Shown piece after piece: positions 41,602-51,429 of a stretch of 64,000 nt of DNA. A program made the position numbers and the translations under genes. Below the pieces are notes generated by a model. The model was not told the origin of the DNA, made no database searches, and saw only the letters and a program-made list of their open reading frames with translations. Within the stretch, counting starts at the first letter, position 1, and each line of letters starts with the position of its first letter. Source of the stretch: Blastocladiella emersonii ATCC 22665 (taxonomy: Eukaryota; Blastocladiomycota; Blastocladiomycetes; Blastocladiales; Blastocladiaceae); NCBI GenBank assembly GCA_025594325.1, contig JANHCV010000012.1, forward strand, positions 496,001-560,000. Reading direction: 5' to 3'.

Positions 41602-42978
41602 TCACCGGCGCGTGGGCTTGGGCTTCTTGCCCTTGGCCGCGGCGCGCGACGACGACTTGGCGGGAGCGGGCGCCTGCTTCTTGGCCGGTGGTGGCCGCGC
41701 GTCCTCATCCTCGTCGTCATCGTCCGAGTCGGAATCCACGGTCGCGGGCGCGCGGCCGCCGTCGTGCTCGGCGTCCGAGTCCTCCTCGAGGTCCATTTCC
41801 TCGTCCCAGTCCTCATTCCGCGCGGACGCGGCCGCGGGGTTCCGGCCAGCGCCGCCGAACGCGTCGAGGTAATCGATCTCGTCGTCGCCCGCGGCCTCGT
41901 CGACCTCATCCTCCTCGGAATCCGAGTCGGAGAGCTCCGACTTGCCCTCAGCGCGGCGCGCGGCGCGTCGGGCCTCCTTGGCGGCCTTCTTCTTGGCGAC
42001 GTTCGCCTCCTGGTTGGCCTTGCGTCTGGCCTTGTCGGCCTCGCGGGCGGCGGTGCGGGCGCGCATGTCGGCGACCTCGTCGGCGGACTTGGTCACGTAC
42101 TTGTGGTACAGGACCTCGCCCGTGCACAGACCCTCCTGGATCTTGACGAGGTTCAGGTCGAGGCGCGGGCCGAGCTCCGTCAGCTTGATGGCGCGCTGCT
42201 CGGCGCGGCGGTTGTTGCGGCCGGCGTATTTCTGGGGCAGCTCGACGGTCGAGGCGCCGCCGTCTTCGACGTCGCTGTCGGCGGCGTTCGTCTGCTGGCG
42301 AATGTACTCGGAGATGTCAGCAAACTGCGACAGGTTGGGGAGGCCCTTGAGGTCAATGATCTTCTTGACGCCCTTGGTGACGCCCGTCGCCTTGACGTCA
42401 ATCGCGTAGTGGCGGAAGTCGATGGTGTCGGACTCGGCGTTGTACGAGAACAGCACGACGCGGCGCGTCTGGTTGATCTTGAGCTTGGCGACGTTGATCG
42501 CCGGGAACATGTTGTGCAGGACCGTCGACAGCAGCTTGAACTCGGCGCGGTCGGCCGGGAAGTTGTTGAGCACCAGCAGCGGCGCGCTCATGTACATGGC
42601 GCCGCTCATCGTCTTCGGGTGCTTGAGCATCGCCGCAATGTCGTGCGCCAGAGAGTACGAGTTGACGCGGAACCCGACGGTGGGACCGCGCGGCAGTTTC
42701 CCGATCCGCAGGTTCAGACCCGCGTCCGTCCGCGCGAAGACCAGCAGGTGCGACACGGCCAGCGGGCCGGACAGGGCGACGTAGTCGCGCAGCTTGTTCA
42801 CCTTGCGCTCGCGCAGCTTGGTCGCCGTGTTGGGCGACATGACGCGGCGCAGGTCCTGGATCAGGTGCCCGACGGGTCGCCCGACGTCGCCCGACTTGAC
42901 CACGAAGGACCGCGGAGGGAACTCGGTCGGGTCCTCGGGCGCCTGCACGTGCGTGCGGTTCTTGCGTTTGCGCGCCAT
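41602..42978 (-). CDS. SSF1: Ribosome biogenesis protein SSF1/Peter Pan (Brix domain)
   Basis: A 458-aa nucleolar protein for 60S subunit assembly. The start at 42978 gives MARKRKNRTHVQ, as in SSF1/PPAN proteins; upstream codons in frame are not conserved in character. The Brix domain, about residues 20-300, contains PRSFVVKSGDVGRPVGHLIQ, DLRRVMSPNTATKLRERK, LRIGKLPRGPTVGFRVNSYS and LNNFPADRAEFKLLSTV. The C-terminus is first Lys/Arg-rich coiled coil (NQEANVAKKKAAKEARRAA), then acidic. No intron is seen. It shares a 252-bp divergent promoter region with the mitochondrial bL36 gene: a nucleolar and a mitochondrial ribosome gene side by side. Confidence 0.95.
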   Translation of the reverse strand: MARKRKNRTHVQAPEDPTEFPPRSFVVKSGDVGRPVGHLIQDLRRVMSPNTATKLRERKVNKLRDYVALSGPLAVSHLLVFARTDAGLNLRIGKLPRGPTVGFRVNSYSLAHDIAAMLKHPKTMSGAMYMSAPLLVLNNFPADRAEFKLLSTVLHNMFPAINVAKLKINQTRRVVLFSYNAESDTIDFRHYAIDVKATGVTKGVKKIIDLKGLPNLSQFADISEYIRQQTNAADSDVEDGGASTVELPQKYAGRNNRRAEQRAIKLTELGPRLDLNLVKIQEGLCTGEVLYHKYVTKSADEVADMRARTAAREADKARRKANQEANVAKKKAAKEARRAARRAEGKSELSDSDSEEDEVDEAAGDDEIDYLDAFGGAGRNPAAASARNEDWDEEMDLEEDSDAEHDGGRAPATVDSDSDDDDEDEDARPPPAKKQAPAPAKSSSRAAAKGKKPKPTRR

Positions 42979-43230
42979 GTTGTCGGTACGTTGCAGTGGT
43001 GGTGGCGGAGAGGGTCGCTGAGATCGTGTCGACCAACCGGTTGACGGCGCGTGGAGTGTGATTGACGTCACGCGGGCGCGGCTGACCCGTCGCCACGCGG
43101 TTCCGCAAAAGAAAATGGCTGAAGCGTCAACACGCTTCCATCGATCCCCTGCACCTCACCCACGCTAAAATGTAACACACCATGCCCCCGCGCGACTCGA
43201 TGCAACCGACACTGACGCCGCGCGTCTAGC
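42979..43230. promoter_or_regulatory. Bidirectional promoter region SSF1 / bL36m
   Basis: The 252 bp between the two start codons must contain both promoters. It holds TGACGTCACG around 43063-43072, a palindromic CRE-like site, and CG-rich flanks. No other feature is visible. Confidence 0.5.
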
Positions 43231-43521
43231 ATGTCGTCGTTCCTCCTGACCTCGGCGTTCCGCGCGGCCGCCGCCGCGACGACCGCGCGCCTCGCGCGGT
43301 CTGCCATCACCACCGCTGCGGTTTCCGCGACGCGTGGCCCCTCGGCGATCGCGCTGGCGTCGGCCTCGAAGCAGGGCCTGATCAAGGTCGAGGGTGTCCG
43401 CGAGTACCAGGTGCGCGCGTCCATCAAGCCGCGGTGCGAGCACTGCTACGGCGTGGTGCGCAAGGGCCGCCGGTACATTCTGTGCAAGAAGGACCCCAAG
43501 CACAAGCAGCGCCAGGGCTAA
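43231..43521 (+). CDS. Mitochondrial ribosomal protein bL36m
   Basis: A 96-aa precursor. The first 50 or so residues are Ala/Arg/Thr-rich without acids, a mitochondrial presequence. The C-terminal 40 residues are the complete bL36 protein: [20 protein letters not shown], then [16 protein letters not shown]. The zinc ligands Cys, Cys, Cys and His are all present (C-x2-C, then C and H). It corresponds to yeast RTC6. Divergent from SSF1; the 3' end faces the ATP-grasp gene. Confidence 0.93.
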   Translation: MSSFLLTSAFRAAAAATTARLARSAITTAAVSATRGPSAIALASASKQGLIKVEGVREYQVRASIKPRCEHCYGVVRKGRRYILCKKDPKHKQRQG

Positions 43522-43653
43522 GAGGTACGATTGGTGGTGCGGGGTCGATTGACGGGAACTGACTCTCGACCGATGATCGCGTGTGTAGGATAGTTACAAG
43601 TCTCCCTCCGTCCATCTGTTATTTCCTGATCTTACAACAACACGTCTTCTCGT

Positions 43654-44921
43654 TTACTCCTTGGTGTACTGCTCCGTCGGCCGCCACCCCGTGCGCGCGA
43701 CGAGGTCAATGACATGCTCGCGCTCGAGCCCCATGGCGCGGCACGACATGGCGAAATAGCTGTTGGGCCCGAACGCGGCCGTGTTGTTGACCTCGAGCAC
43801 CATCACGTTCCCCCGCGTGTCGCACCGCACGTCGACGCGGCCCCACGCGCACCCTCCCACCGCCTCGTACGCCTTGGCCGCCACGCTGCGGCACGTGGCC
43901 ACGAGGGCGGGCTCTTCCGCCAAAGACACGATGCGCTCGGCGGGCGTGCCGTCGGGCGGCGAGAACCGCTGGCCCGGGGCAAACAGCCGCTCGACCGGGT
44001 GGAACGCGCGGACCCCGCCCGGCGTCGTGCACACGGCGATCGTGAACTCGCGGCCCGACAGGTACCGCTGCACGACCACGGGGCCGAACGTGGCGAGCAG
44101 CGCGGCCGTGGACGTGACGGCGGCGTCGTAGCTCGACACGATGCACGACTCGGTCAGGCCCTCCGAGTTGCACCCGGCGTCCACCTTGAGGAACAGCTCG
44201 GCGCCGGGCGTCGCGAGGATCGAGGTGATGAAGGCGCGGGTCGCGGCCGAGTGCAGCTGCTCGGGCGACGTGATGCACAGCGACTCGGCGTGCGGGACTT
44301 GCGCGGAGGTGAACAGGGCGTGCATCGTCGACTTGTGCGCCGTCGCCTCGCAGTACTCGGGCGTGTGCCCGACGACGCGCGGGAACTGGCCCTCGGCGAG
44401 GAACGCGCTACACGTCACGACAAGTCAGTTTTCATCCAGCCGTCTGAGACCGACCAGAAAGCGTACCGCAGCGCCTCGAACCGCTGCCCCGGCTTGACCG
44501 AGCTCGGCACGTCGGCGTGGAGCAGCACGACGCCGTCCTTGGGCACGCGGCGCGCGAGCTCGCGCGCGTGCGCTGCGTCGCGCAGCACCCACGTCGAGAT
44601 GCCCGCGTCGCCCGCGTGGCCCGCCACCTTGACCAGCGGCACCAGCAGGTCCGCGTGCAGCGCCGGGTCCGCGTACCCGACGTCGTAGATGACGTGCACG
44701 TGCTGCCCCGCGAGCGGCGACGGGCCGTCGAGCGGGAGGGTCGCGGTGGGTGAGGTGGCCGAGGTGGGTTTCGGGGTGAGCGGCTTGTGCAGGTGCGCGG
44801 GCAGCGCGGGGCCCTGGACGACCGGCATCTTGAGGGAGGGCGAGGCCGGGGGAGAGTAGCGGATCACGGCCTGCGACGGCGAGGTGGGCGCGCAGGGAGC
44901 GCGGGTGTTGGGCAGGGGCAT
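43654..44921 (-). CDS. ATP-grasp protein of the D-alanine-D-alanine ligase-like family
   Basis: A 402-aa protein in two exons. Start at 44921 (MPLPNTRAPC). The intron at 44466-44408 (59 bp, GTACGC..GTAG, branch AACTGAC) joins FEALR to AFLAEGQFPRVVGHT. The ATP-grasp fold is shown by ELFLKVDAGCNSEGLTESCI (phosphate loop region), VVQRYLSGREFTIAV, and WGRVDVRCDTRGNVMVLEVN; the last supplies the Asp and the Glu-x-Asn metal ligands. D-Ala-D-Ala ligase-like proteins of unknown substrate are known in fungi, which lack peptidoglycan, so the product is probably another dipeptide or amide. The N-terminal 60 residues are Pro/Ser-rich and probably disordered. Confidence 0.82.
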
Positions 44922-45241
44922 GATGGGTGGGGGTGTAGGGGTGGTGGATCTAAGAGGGTATGAGTCTCGGGTGGAGCGAAGAAGGGAAGGCGGGCGAGGC
45001 CACGGCTTTATACTCGCGCCGTGATCTCGTTTCTTTGACCTCGTTCGTTGCAGCAAGTCGCAGAGCCAGCCAGCCGAGTGCATTGAATTAATTCCGGAGT
45101 GGAGACACGCGCGGGAGACAACACGCGCGCGCGGGAGCGCACAAGGGCGCGTGGCGCGACGCGTCGTCCGTCGGCGTGGCTCAGATTCGACCAAGTGTGA
45201 CGCACCCGTGTCTCCCCCAGCGTCAACCTCCGTCATAATCA
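44922..45241. other. Intergenic between ATP-grasp gene and METTL16
   Basis: The upstream region of the ATP-grasp gene. Around 45133-45160 it contains GCGTGGCGCGACGCGTCGTC, a version of the shared motif (GGCGCGACGCGTC) about 220 bp upstream of the ATG at 44921. Nothing else recognised. Confidence 0.4.
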
Positions 45242-46787
45242 TCACGAATTCTGCTTTATCGGTGCATTCAACGACCGCTTGAGCCACGTGTAGAACGAGT
45301 GCACATGCATCTCGTCCCACCGCGCGCTGATCCACACCGCCACGTCCCGCTGCCGCCCTCCTTCCGCGGGCGCCGCGGGCGGAGTCCACCACAACCGCAC
45401 CCGCGCACCCGTCGGCGCGCTCTCGGCGTCGTCGTTGACGGAGACCGGCGTCCCGTTGCCGCGCCGGTACCGCCGCGTCCACGTCGGCGCCACTAGGAAC
45501 GCGTCGACCGTCGTGAGCGGCGCGGCCGCGCGCGCGTGCGGATCCGAGGTGCACGGCACGACCGTGTATCGGACGCCCGCGCGACGCAGTAGCTCCGCGA
45601 CGTCGACCGCGGCGTCGGAATACAGGAGCTTCGCCCGCGGCGGAGAAGCGAGGGACGGGTCGAACGACCACGCGACGACCCACCGCGCGGTCGTGCCCTG
45701 CCGCAGCGTGCGCACCTGGAACGTGGTCGTCTACACTCGGTCGATCGTTAGCTCGCTTGAAAACCGGTGAATGCGTGAGAGCGTACCTCGATCTCGGCCG
45801 CGACCACGCGCAGCGCCTCGACCGTCGACTTGACGCCGACCAGCGACGTGTACAGCGTCTTCACCCTTCCATCCCCACCACTCGCGTGCTCCTTGGACTC
45901 GCGCATCATCCGCCTAACAAACTGCACCTCGCCGCCCTCCGTCACCATCTGCGCGTCCGTCCCCGGCGTCGCCGCGTGCCCCGTCGCTTTCGCCGCGGCG
46001 CGCGCCGCGCGGTCCGCCGCTGACGCGTAGTACGGCGGGTTGCACATGGTCACCGTGAACGGGACGTCGGCGGGGAAGAACGGGCCCGTCGCTTCGCGCG
46101 CGGGGAGGAGCGCGATTCGGTCGCCCAGCCCGTTGCGCTCGATATTGGCGGCGGCAAGGGCGAGCGCGGCGGCGTCGATGTCGGTGCCCGTGAACCGCCA
46201 CGAAGGGTCGAGCCGCGCGCCGAGGAGAGGGTAGATCGCTGTGTACCCGGTGCCGCTACGGTCGCGAATGGTGAGCTTTCCCCAAGGATGGGAGACGATG
46301 AAGCAAGCGTACATGTCGAGAACGTGCGTCGGCGAAGCTGGGTCGTGCCCCGCCCACCGCACCAGGTCCTGCACCTCGAGAAGGTAGTTGAGCCGGCTCG
46401 ACACCTACTGCCGTGAGCGACCGTCAGCGCTCGTTCGTGCAAACCACTACCGAAACCGACACACACCGTCGGACACAGCGTCCCATCAGGCACACTGACC
46501 TCGAGCCCCCAGTCGCACCGCAGCAGCGCCTGCGTCACCGCGACCGTCGCCTCGGCCTTCCCAAAATCAACCGTCACCCTTCCCCTCTCCCCGCCATCCT
46601 TCCCCGGGATCGGGATCAGGTACGGCGCCAGTCGCGGATCCTCCTCCGCGAGCGCCGCGAAGTCCGGCGCCGCGTGCGTGTACGGGTTCCGCGGGTGGCC
46701 GTCCGGGTACACCGGCAGGGGCTCGGGAGGGCCGGCCGACTCGGCAAGGTCTTTGCGCTGGGTGTAGGTGCGTTTCATGGGTTGCAT
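45242..46787 (-). CDS. METTL16: METTL16-type RNA N6-adenosine methyltransferase
   Basis: A 464-aa protein in three exons: introns 46499-46405 (95 bp, GTCAGT..GTAG) and 45786-45731 (56 bp, GTACGC..GTAG, branch GCTAAC). The start at 46787 gives MQPMKRTYTQRK; a second ATG three codons later is equally possible. METTL16 orthologues methylate U6 snRNA in eukaryotes. The family's features are present: NPYTHAAPDFAALAEEDPRL near the N-terminus, LNYLLEVQDLVRW, the SAM-binding DIDAAALALAAANIERNGL, and the catalytic NPP(F/Y) as MCNPPYY. GVKSTVEALRVV also matches. The C-terminal part is divergent, ending with VHSFYTWLKRSL. A copy of the shared motif lies just upstream. Confidence 0.88.
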
Positions 46788-46864
46788 TGGATTGCGGGGA
46801 GTTGGAGGGGAGGTGAGGGGCGGCGAAGGCGAACGGGGACGTCGATTGCGCGGCTTGACGCCCG

Positions 46865-46888
46865 TCACGTGTTTTCAAGGCGCGTCTC
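46865..46888 (-). promoter_or_regulatory. Shared upstream motif of METTL16
   Basis: TCACGTG (46865-46871) and GGCGCGTCTC (46879-46888) on the + strand, 78-100 bp upstream of the METTL16 ATG. This shows the element is not restricted to the expanded families. The rest of 46889-47328, up to the GTPase stop codon, has no recognised feature. Confidence 0.45.
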
Positions 46889-47328
46889 ACGCGCTGTCTC
46901 GCGTCGCGCTCGGCGTGCAGTTCGCGCCCGTCGGGGAAGGGGCGGCAACACAGGGACCCTGTGCTTTTGCGCGATGGCTGCCTTGTTCGATCTCACAGAA
47001 GGTGAGCGTCGCATCGCGTGCAAGACAGCAGGACCGCAGAAACGCGGCGCAGGGCCATGAGCTTCACCGCCGCCGCCGAGTCCATCTTTCCCGCAGCCTA
47101 GCTCAGGTACACTTTTCACAGCAAGGAAAACGTTCATCCGTCCTCCTCACCCGAGTTCCGGGACAGCGCAACATGCTCGTCATGGCGGGTCGTGCTCCGC
47201 TGACAATCTGCTGACGCGCGCTTCCCGTCACTTTGCATTGAGCTTGCGACGAATCAAAGCTGTTTAAGAAACTGAGATTGATAGAAAATACATCAAAAAG
47301 AAGCAATATATAAACTGTGACATTAGTG

Positions 47329-48622
47329 CTATGCAGCGGCGCTCATGCCCTTCAACTCCATGGTGTCCTTGGCGCCCTTGGCCTCCTGGATGAGGCTTCT
47401 GAACTTGACCAAGCGCTCGGCCGCGTCCTTTCTCTGGTTCTCCACGTTCAGCAGGTTCTCCTCGTGCATCTTGATCTCCTTTTTGACCTCCGTGATCAAG
47501 CTGTCCAAATATCTGCGAAGGCACCCCAGGCCACCCGAAACCGGAAACAGCAGCATCAACGCGGGAAGCACATCTACCAGCACGGGTCCAAGGACTTCGA
47601 CGGAGAAAACCTCCTCCATCGCGATGGCGCCGATTTCGCTAGCTGCTGCAATCGTTGCAACCGGGTCCACCATGGGAATGAAGGCAGTGCCCACACTCAA
47701 AGCAACCACGCCCTTCTTGCAACGCTCGTACCACAGCTGGTCCTTTTTGCGCGCCTCGATCATCGCCTGCGTGTTCTTGTAGTGTTCGTTGAGGGCCTTG
47801 TCGTTACCGTTCGAGATGTCGACGAGCTCCTTGTACGTCTCGCGCACGATGAGCGGGCGCATTTGACACACGGTGGCGCGGATCTTGTCGATGGTCTTGA
47901 AGCGGTCCTTGTCAAAAATACCCATGTCGATGCACGCCACGTTGCGCTTGGCCTCGAAAAAGTTGACGCCGTACTCCTCGAGCATGGCCAGGAACGGCTC
48001 CGGATCGTACTCGGACGCCTGGATGATCTGCTCCTCGTCAAAGCTTGGATTGCCCAAGCGGCCCGCCTTGGTCAGGACCAGGAAGCAGTTGCGCTCGTTG
48101 ATGTCCGAGACGACTGTGAGCAGCTGCAGCTGGTTGATCAGCGTGACGGGTCCGCGCAGCGCGTCAGCCACAAGCACGAGTACCACTGGCGCTTCTTTGA
48201 TATCGCGCAGGTTCTCCTCGGTCACGTCCTCCATTTTCTTGCCGAGCCCGCCGAACCCGTCGCCGTCCTGGACAATCATGGTCACGTTACGGGGCAATTT
48301 TTCTGGGTTGACGGCGTGCGACTTGCTTTTGGAATCGACGCTCTCAACGCCACTGCTCGTCTTGAAAACGCGAACGCGTTTGCCGTTGCTGTCACAGACC
48401 TCAATGAAATCGTTGCAAAGGGTCGATTTGCCTATCATTACTCGGCATACTCGGTGAGCAAGCGGACCAACTAGAATGCCAGAGGCGGGTGTGTGCTTGA
48501 AAAAACTTTTGCGTACCGCTGCCGGCTGCACCGATCACCTTGATGCGCACGTTCAGCTGCTCACATGCGTTCGTGATATTGGCCCAGAGCTCTGACCGGA
48601 AACCAAGAGTGTTGCTGACCAT
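47329..48622 (-). CDS. P-loop GTPase-like protein with hydrophobic C-terminal segment
   Basis: A 402-aa protein in two exons. The start at 48622 (MVSNTLGFRSEL) is used because upstream there is only a TTG. The intron at 48516-48432 (85 bp, GTACGC..ATAG) lies inside the P-loop; joining gives VIGAAGSGKSTLCNDF. A D-x-x-G-like site follows (MIVQDGDGFGG) and LVLTKAGRL in place of the usual T/N-K-x-D, so nucleotide specificity is uncertain. The overall plan is like small AIG1/GIMAP or IRG-type GTPases. Residues about 270-345 form two or three hydrophobic helices (VVALSVGTAFIPMVDPVA, VLVDVLPALMLLFPVSG), followed by a coiled coil, so it is probably membrane-attached. Base use is less GC-rich than neighbouring core genes. 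Confidence 0.7.
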
Positions 48623-49276
48623 GGTTGGAGCCAAGAAATTCGAGGGAGGGTTTTGGAAGAGAAAATCGCCTTTTCAGCGTGGGGCGGGTGCAGGAAGCGT
48701 AGGCCGCGCTGCGAACTGTGCCCAGACGAGGAGGGCGTCGCTCGCTTATGTAGGGTGGACCGGCGTCGTGACCATGCTGAAACCCACCGTGCGTTACTGT
48801 TCCTAACAGTACGGTTACAACAATCTCCGACAGTAAGGTTAAAGCGTTCGAGCGCAGGATTCTTTCCACGCGATAAACGGTGTGGAAACCCAACCAATCT
48901 TACTGTTGGTGCGGCCAGCCCTGAGTCAATTAGACTAGGCTTGCCAAACCTTCCTGTTGCTTCAAGTTTACTGTTGACATGTCGAGTCACAAACAGTTGT
49001 TTCTCCGATTCGGTATTCAGTTACCCACTGTATCGGCTGTTCTCGATCAAAACGAATATCAATCTTGTGTTCTAATGTTCTATGGGCACGGGCGGATGTA
49101 CCAACTGAGACTGAGTGTTCATCTGTCACGCGTTGCGCCACACACGTGATGTCCCCAACGCGCGATCTTCGGTTGGCCTAAAACCTTCCGTGAGAATCGT
49201 TCACATATATCTGGAAACTGAGAAACTATATATGTCTTTGCAAGAGTCAGACTGTATCGGATCGAAACATCTGCTT
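48623..49276. other. Intergenic; AT-richer, with an orphan promoter-type motif
   Basis: This 654-bp stretch separates the GTPase start from the broken LRR gene. It is AT-richer than its surroundings and holds repeated ACAGTAAG/AACAGTACGGTTAC-type words around 48800-48980. GTCACGCGTTGCGCCA at 49125-49140 with CACGTGAT at 49143 is the shared motif in + orientation, but no + strand gene follows. A 76-codon + frame at 49115-49345 overlaps it and has no family resemblance. Confidence 0.4.
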
Positions 49277-50740
49277 TCACGACACTTCATCGCCAGTTTC
49301 GGGAAACAATGGCTGGAGGTCGGCCAAGTCGAGCTCTTCACCTGACTCGGAGTCAATGAGAGGTCGATATTCGAACAGCGCCATACTCGAAGGTAGTTTT
49401 GCCAGCAGAGTCTCAAGGCCGAAGCGGCTGACCGAGGCGTGTTGGATGCTGAGAGAGCGGATGTCGGGCGGTAAATTGGCCGCCAAGGCGACGACTCCCG
49501 CGTCTCGAAGATTGGTCGAACACAGCTCGAGGGTAACAAGCGTCGCGGGAAGTGCCTTTGCGAGTTCAATCACCCCAAAGTTGTCGATGCTGAAGAGGTT
49601 GGCTGATATTTAGAGTCCTTGGAGTTTCGGTGGGAGGAACGGCGCCAACGCGACAAGGCCCTCACAATTGATCGAGTTGTCGGATAAATCCAGGGATTCC
49701 AGGTTGGTCGGAAGCCGCGCGGCAAGGACCGCCATGTCCTCCGAGTTGAGACCGCACTTGTACAAGGTAAGCTGGGAAAGGTTTTCTGTGAAACGCTGAG
49801 CGATCGCAAGAGCGCCCTGGTCTCGAAGGTTTGCCTCGGAGATCAAGAGGTTGTCCAGAGAATTTGGAAAAGCACGGACAAGTCTCTCGGGAACTGAAGC
49901 TTGCGGTATGCGGCAAGAAAGCAAACTTAGTTCCCGAAGCCCCGACGGAAACTCCACCTTTATCGCGGTAGCAACAGCGCAATATCCCAACCAGTTGTTG
50001 TTGAGGTTGAGATGAGTGACGGTCGCAGGGAGCTTAAGCGCGCAAAGCACTGGAAACGTGACATCGCAGCAAGAAAGATCGACATGGGTCACAGCCGCAC
50101 GGGCCAGACAGAAAGACAGCGCGGCTGCTCCTGCTTCAGTAACTCGCTCTTGAAATAGATCAACGGAAGTGACGGTCCGATTAAGGATTGAGGGCAGCAA
50201 TTCTCGAATGTGCTCATCGCCAGGAGGCTCCGTCCCAGGAACGAGTGGCTAGTTGTACATTGCCATGAAGCGAGCAGAGTTGGGTAAGTTTGATTGGCTG
50301 GACATACCGTGCGGGAAAACAACTTACGACAAGGTTCATCATTTGGTCGTCTTCGGTATCATCGGGGTAAGTTCCGTTGAAGTGGATCTGCACAGCAAGC
50401 GGCACGAAGCACTTGGGCAGCGCAGGCCCGAGGAGCGCCACCAGTCGAGTGATTCGTAGGGCACGGTTTCGCCAAACGCGGCACCCGAGTACTTAAGCGG
50501 CCGGCCCGACCGGCGCCACGCGTTGAGCACGTTCAGTTGACCGGTCAAGCTCGCCTCGTCCATGGTCACGGACAACATGTGCAGCTCGACGGCACGCCGG
50601 ACGTCTGGCGCCCTTGCGCGTGGCATGACCTTCAAGTATCGCATCATCGTGTCAAGGTCATCTGGAGAAGCGGACTTGACGGCCCAGCAAAGGATGCGAT
50701 CGAGGACCAAGTCGGGCAATGCAGCAAGTGTGGGTTTCAT
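49277..50740 (-). pseudogene. LRR-family pseudogene (frameshift and nonsense)
   Basis: The gene starts at 50740 (MKPTLAALPDLVLDRIL) with the family's N-terminal module. A one-base deletion near 50420 breaks the frame between SLDWWRSSGL and LPKCFVPLAVQIHFNGTYPD. An intron with GTAAGT..CTAG is visible at 50327-50249 (79 bp), at the usual family position. The LRR region runs on (VTHVDLSCCDVTFPVLCALK, LPTNLESLDLSDNSINCEGL) to TAA at 49612-49610. This stop sits inside a repeat (LPPKLQGL-stop-ISANLF), and two more repeats follow in the same frame to the stop at 49277. Two independent lesions make a functional product unlikely. Confidence 0.82.
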
Positions 50741-50860
50741 TTGATGCATATTTCACCTCTTACAGAGAGTTGCATCGGACACTCTGACGAGCGAAAACTG
50801 TGGCGCGTGGGATCGCGCACTCAGTGGGAGGCCTGTGTGACTTTCCTGTCACGGATCGTG

Positions 50861-50876
50861 TGGCGCAACGCGTCTC
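50861..50876 (-). promoter_or_regulatory. Shared upstream motif of LRR pseudogene
   Basis: TGGCGCAACGCGTCTC on the + strand, 121 bp upstream of the ATG at 50740; a perfect copy. The remainder of 50877-51429 holds no gene; a second match, GGCGCGTCGCGTTC, lies near 51270 without a gene at the right distance. Confidence 0.5.
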
Positions 50877-51429
50877 CCACTCCGACACTGCGATTGTTTA
50901 CAACTCTGTAACGCATAAATAAACTCAACCGTTCCTCTAACTCATTATAATCATTAAGGACCGTAGATCTCGAGCATCAGCCGCAGCTCAACACGTCAGT
51001 GTCTGAATTTCTGTGCTTGACCCGGATCGGGTGTCAGTCCATGACCATCTCGCATTGCACTGAGGTCAGAGTAGGTTAACTGCTATGACGTGAAAGTGGA
51101 GGTAGCATAATCAATTCATTAAAGCGGCGCAACTCGTGCAGGATGGAATCATATCCTTTGAGGCAGTCTCACTCCGCGGCAGCCTTGCGCACGCGCCACG
51201 GCCCAGTGATCGTGTTGCTCGCAAAATTGGCCTCCGCGATGGTGTCACGGCGCAGCGTGACAGGTGTGGCGCGTCGCGTTCACGCGCGGCGTGGCGCGAC
51301 TTGCCGATCCAGGATTCCCCGCTCCCCGTTCACTGTTGTCCCCATTTCAGCGTGGAGTGCGGTGCAGCCGGCTCTCGCTCTCCACGGAACAAGATCATTT
51401 ATCACGCGAATAATTGCGCCTCGTGTTCA

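Noticed and set aside
51250-51300. CG-rich GGCGCGTCGCGTTC match as a promoter
   Set aside because: It has the right core but lies about 520 bp from the nearest suitable start and has no gene at the usual distance.
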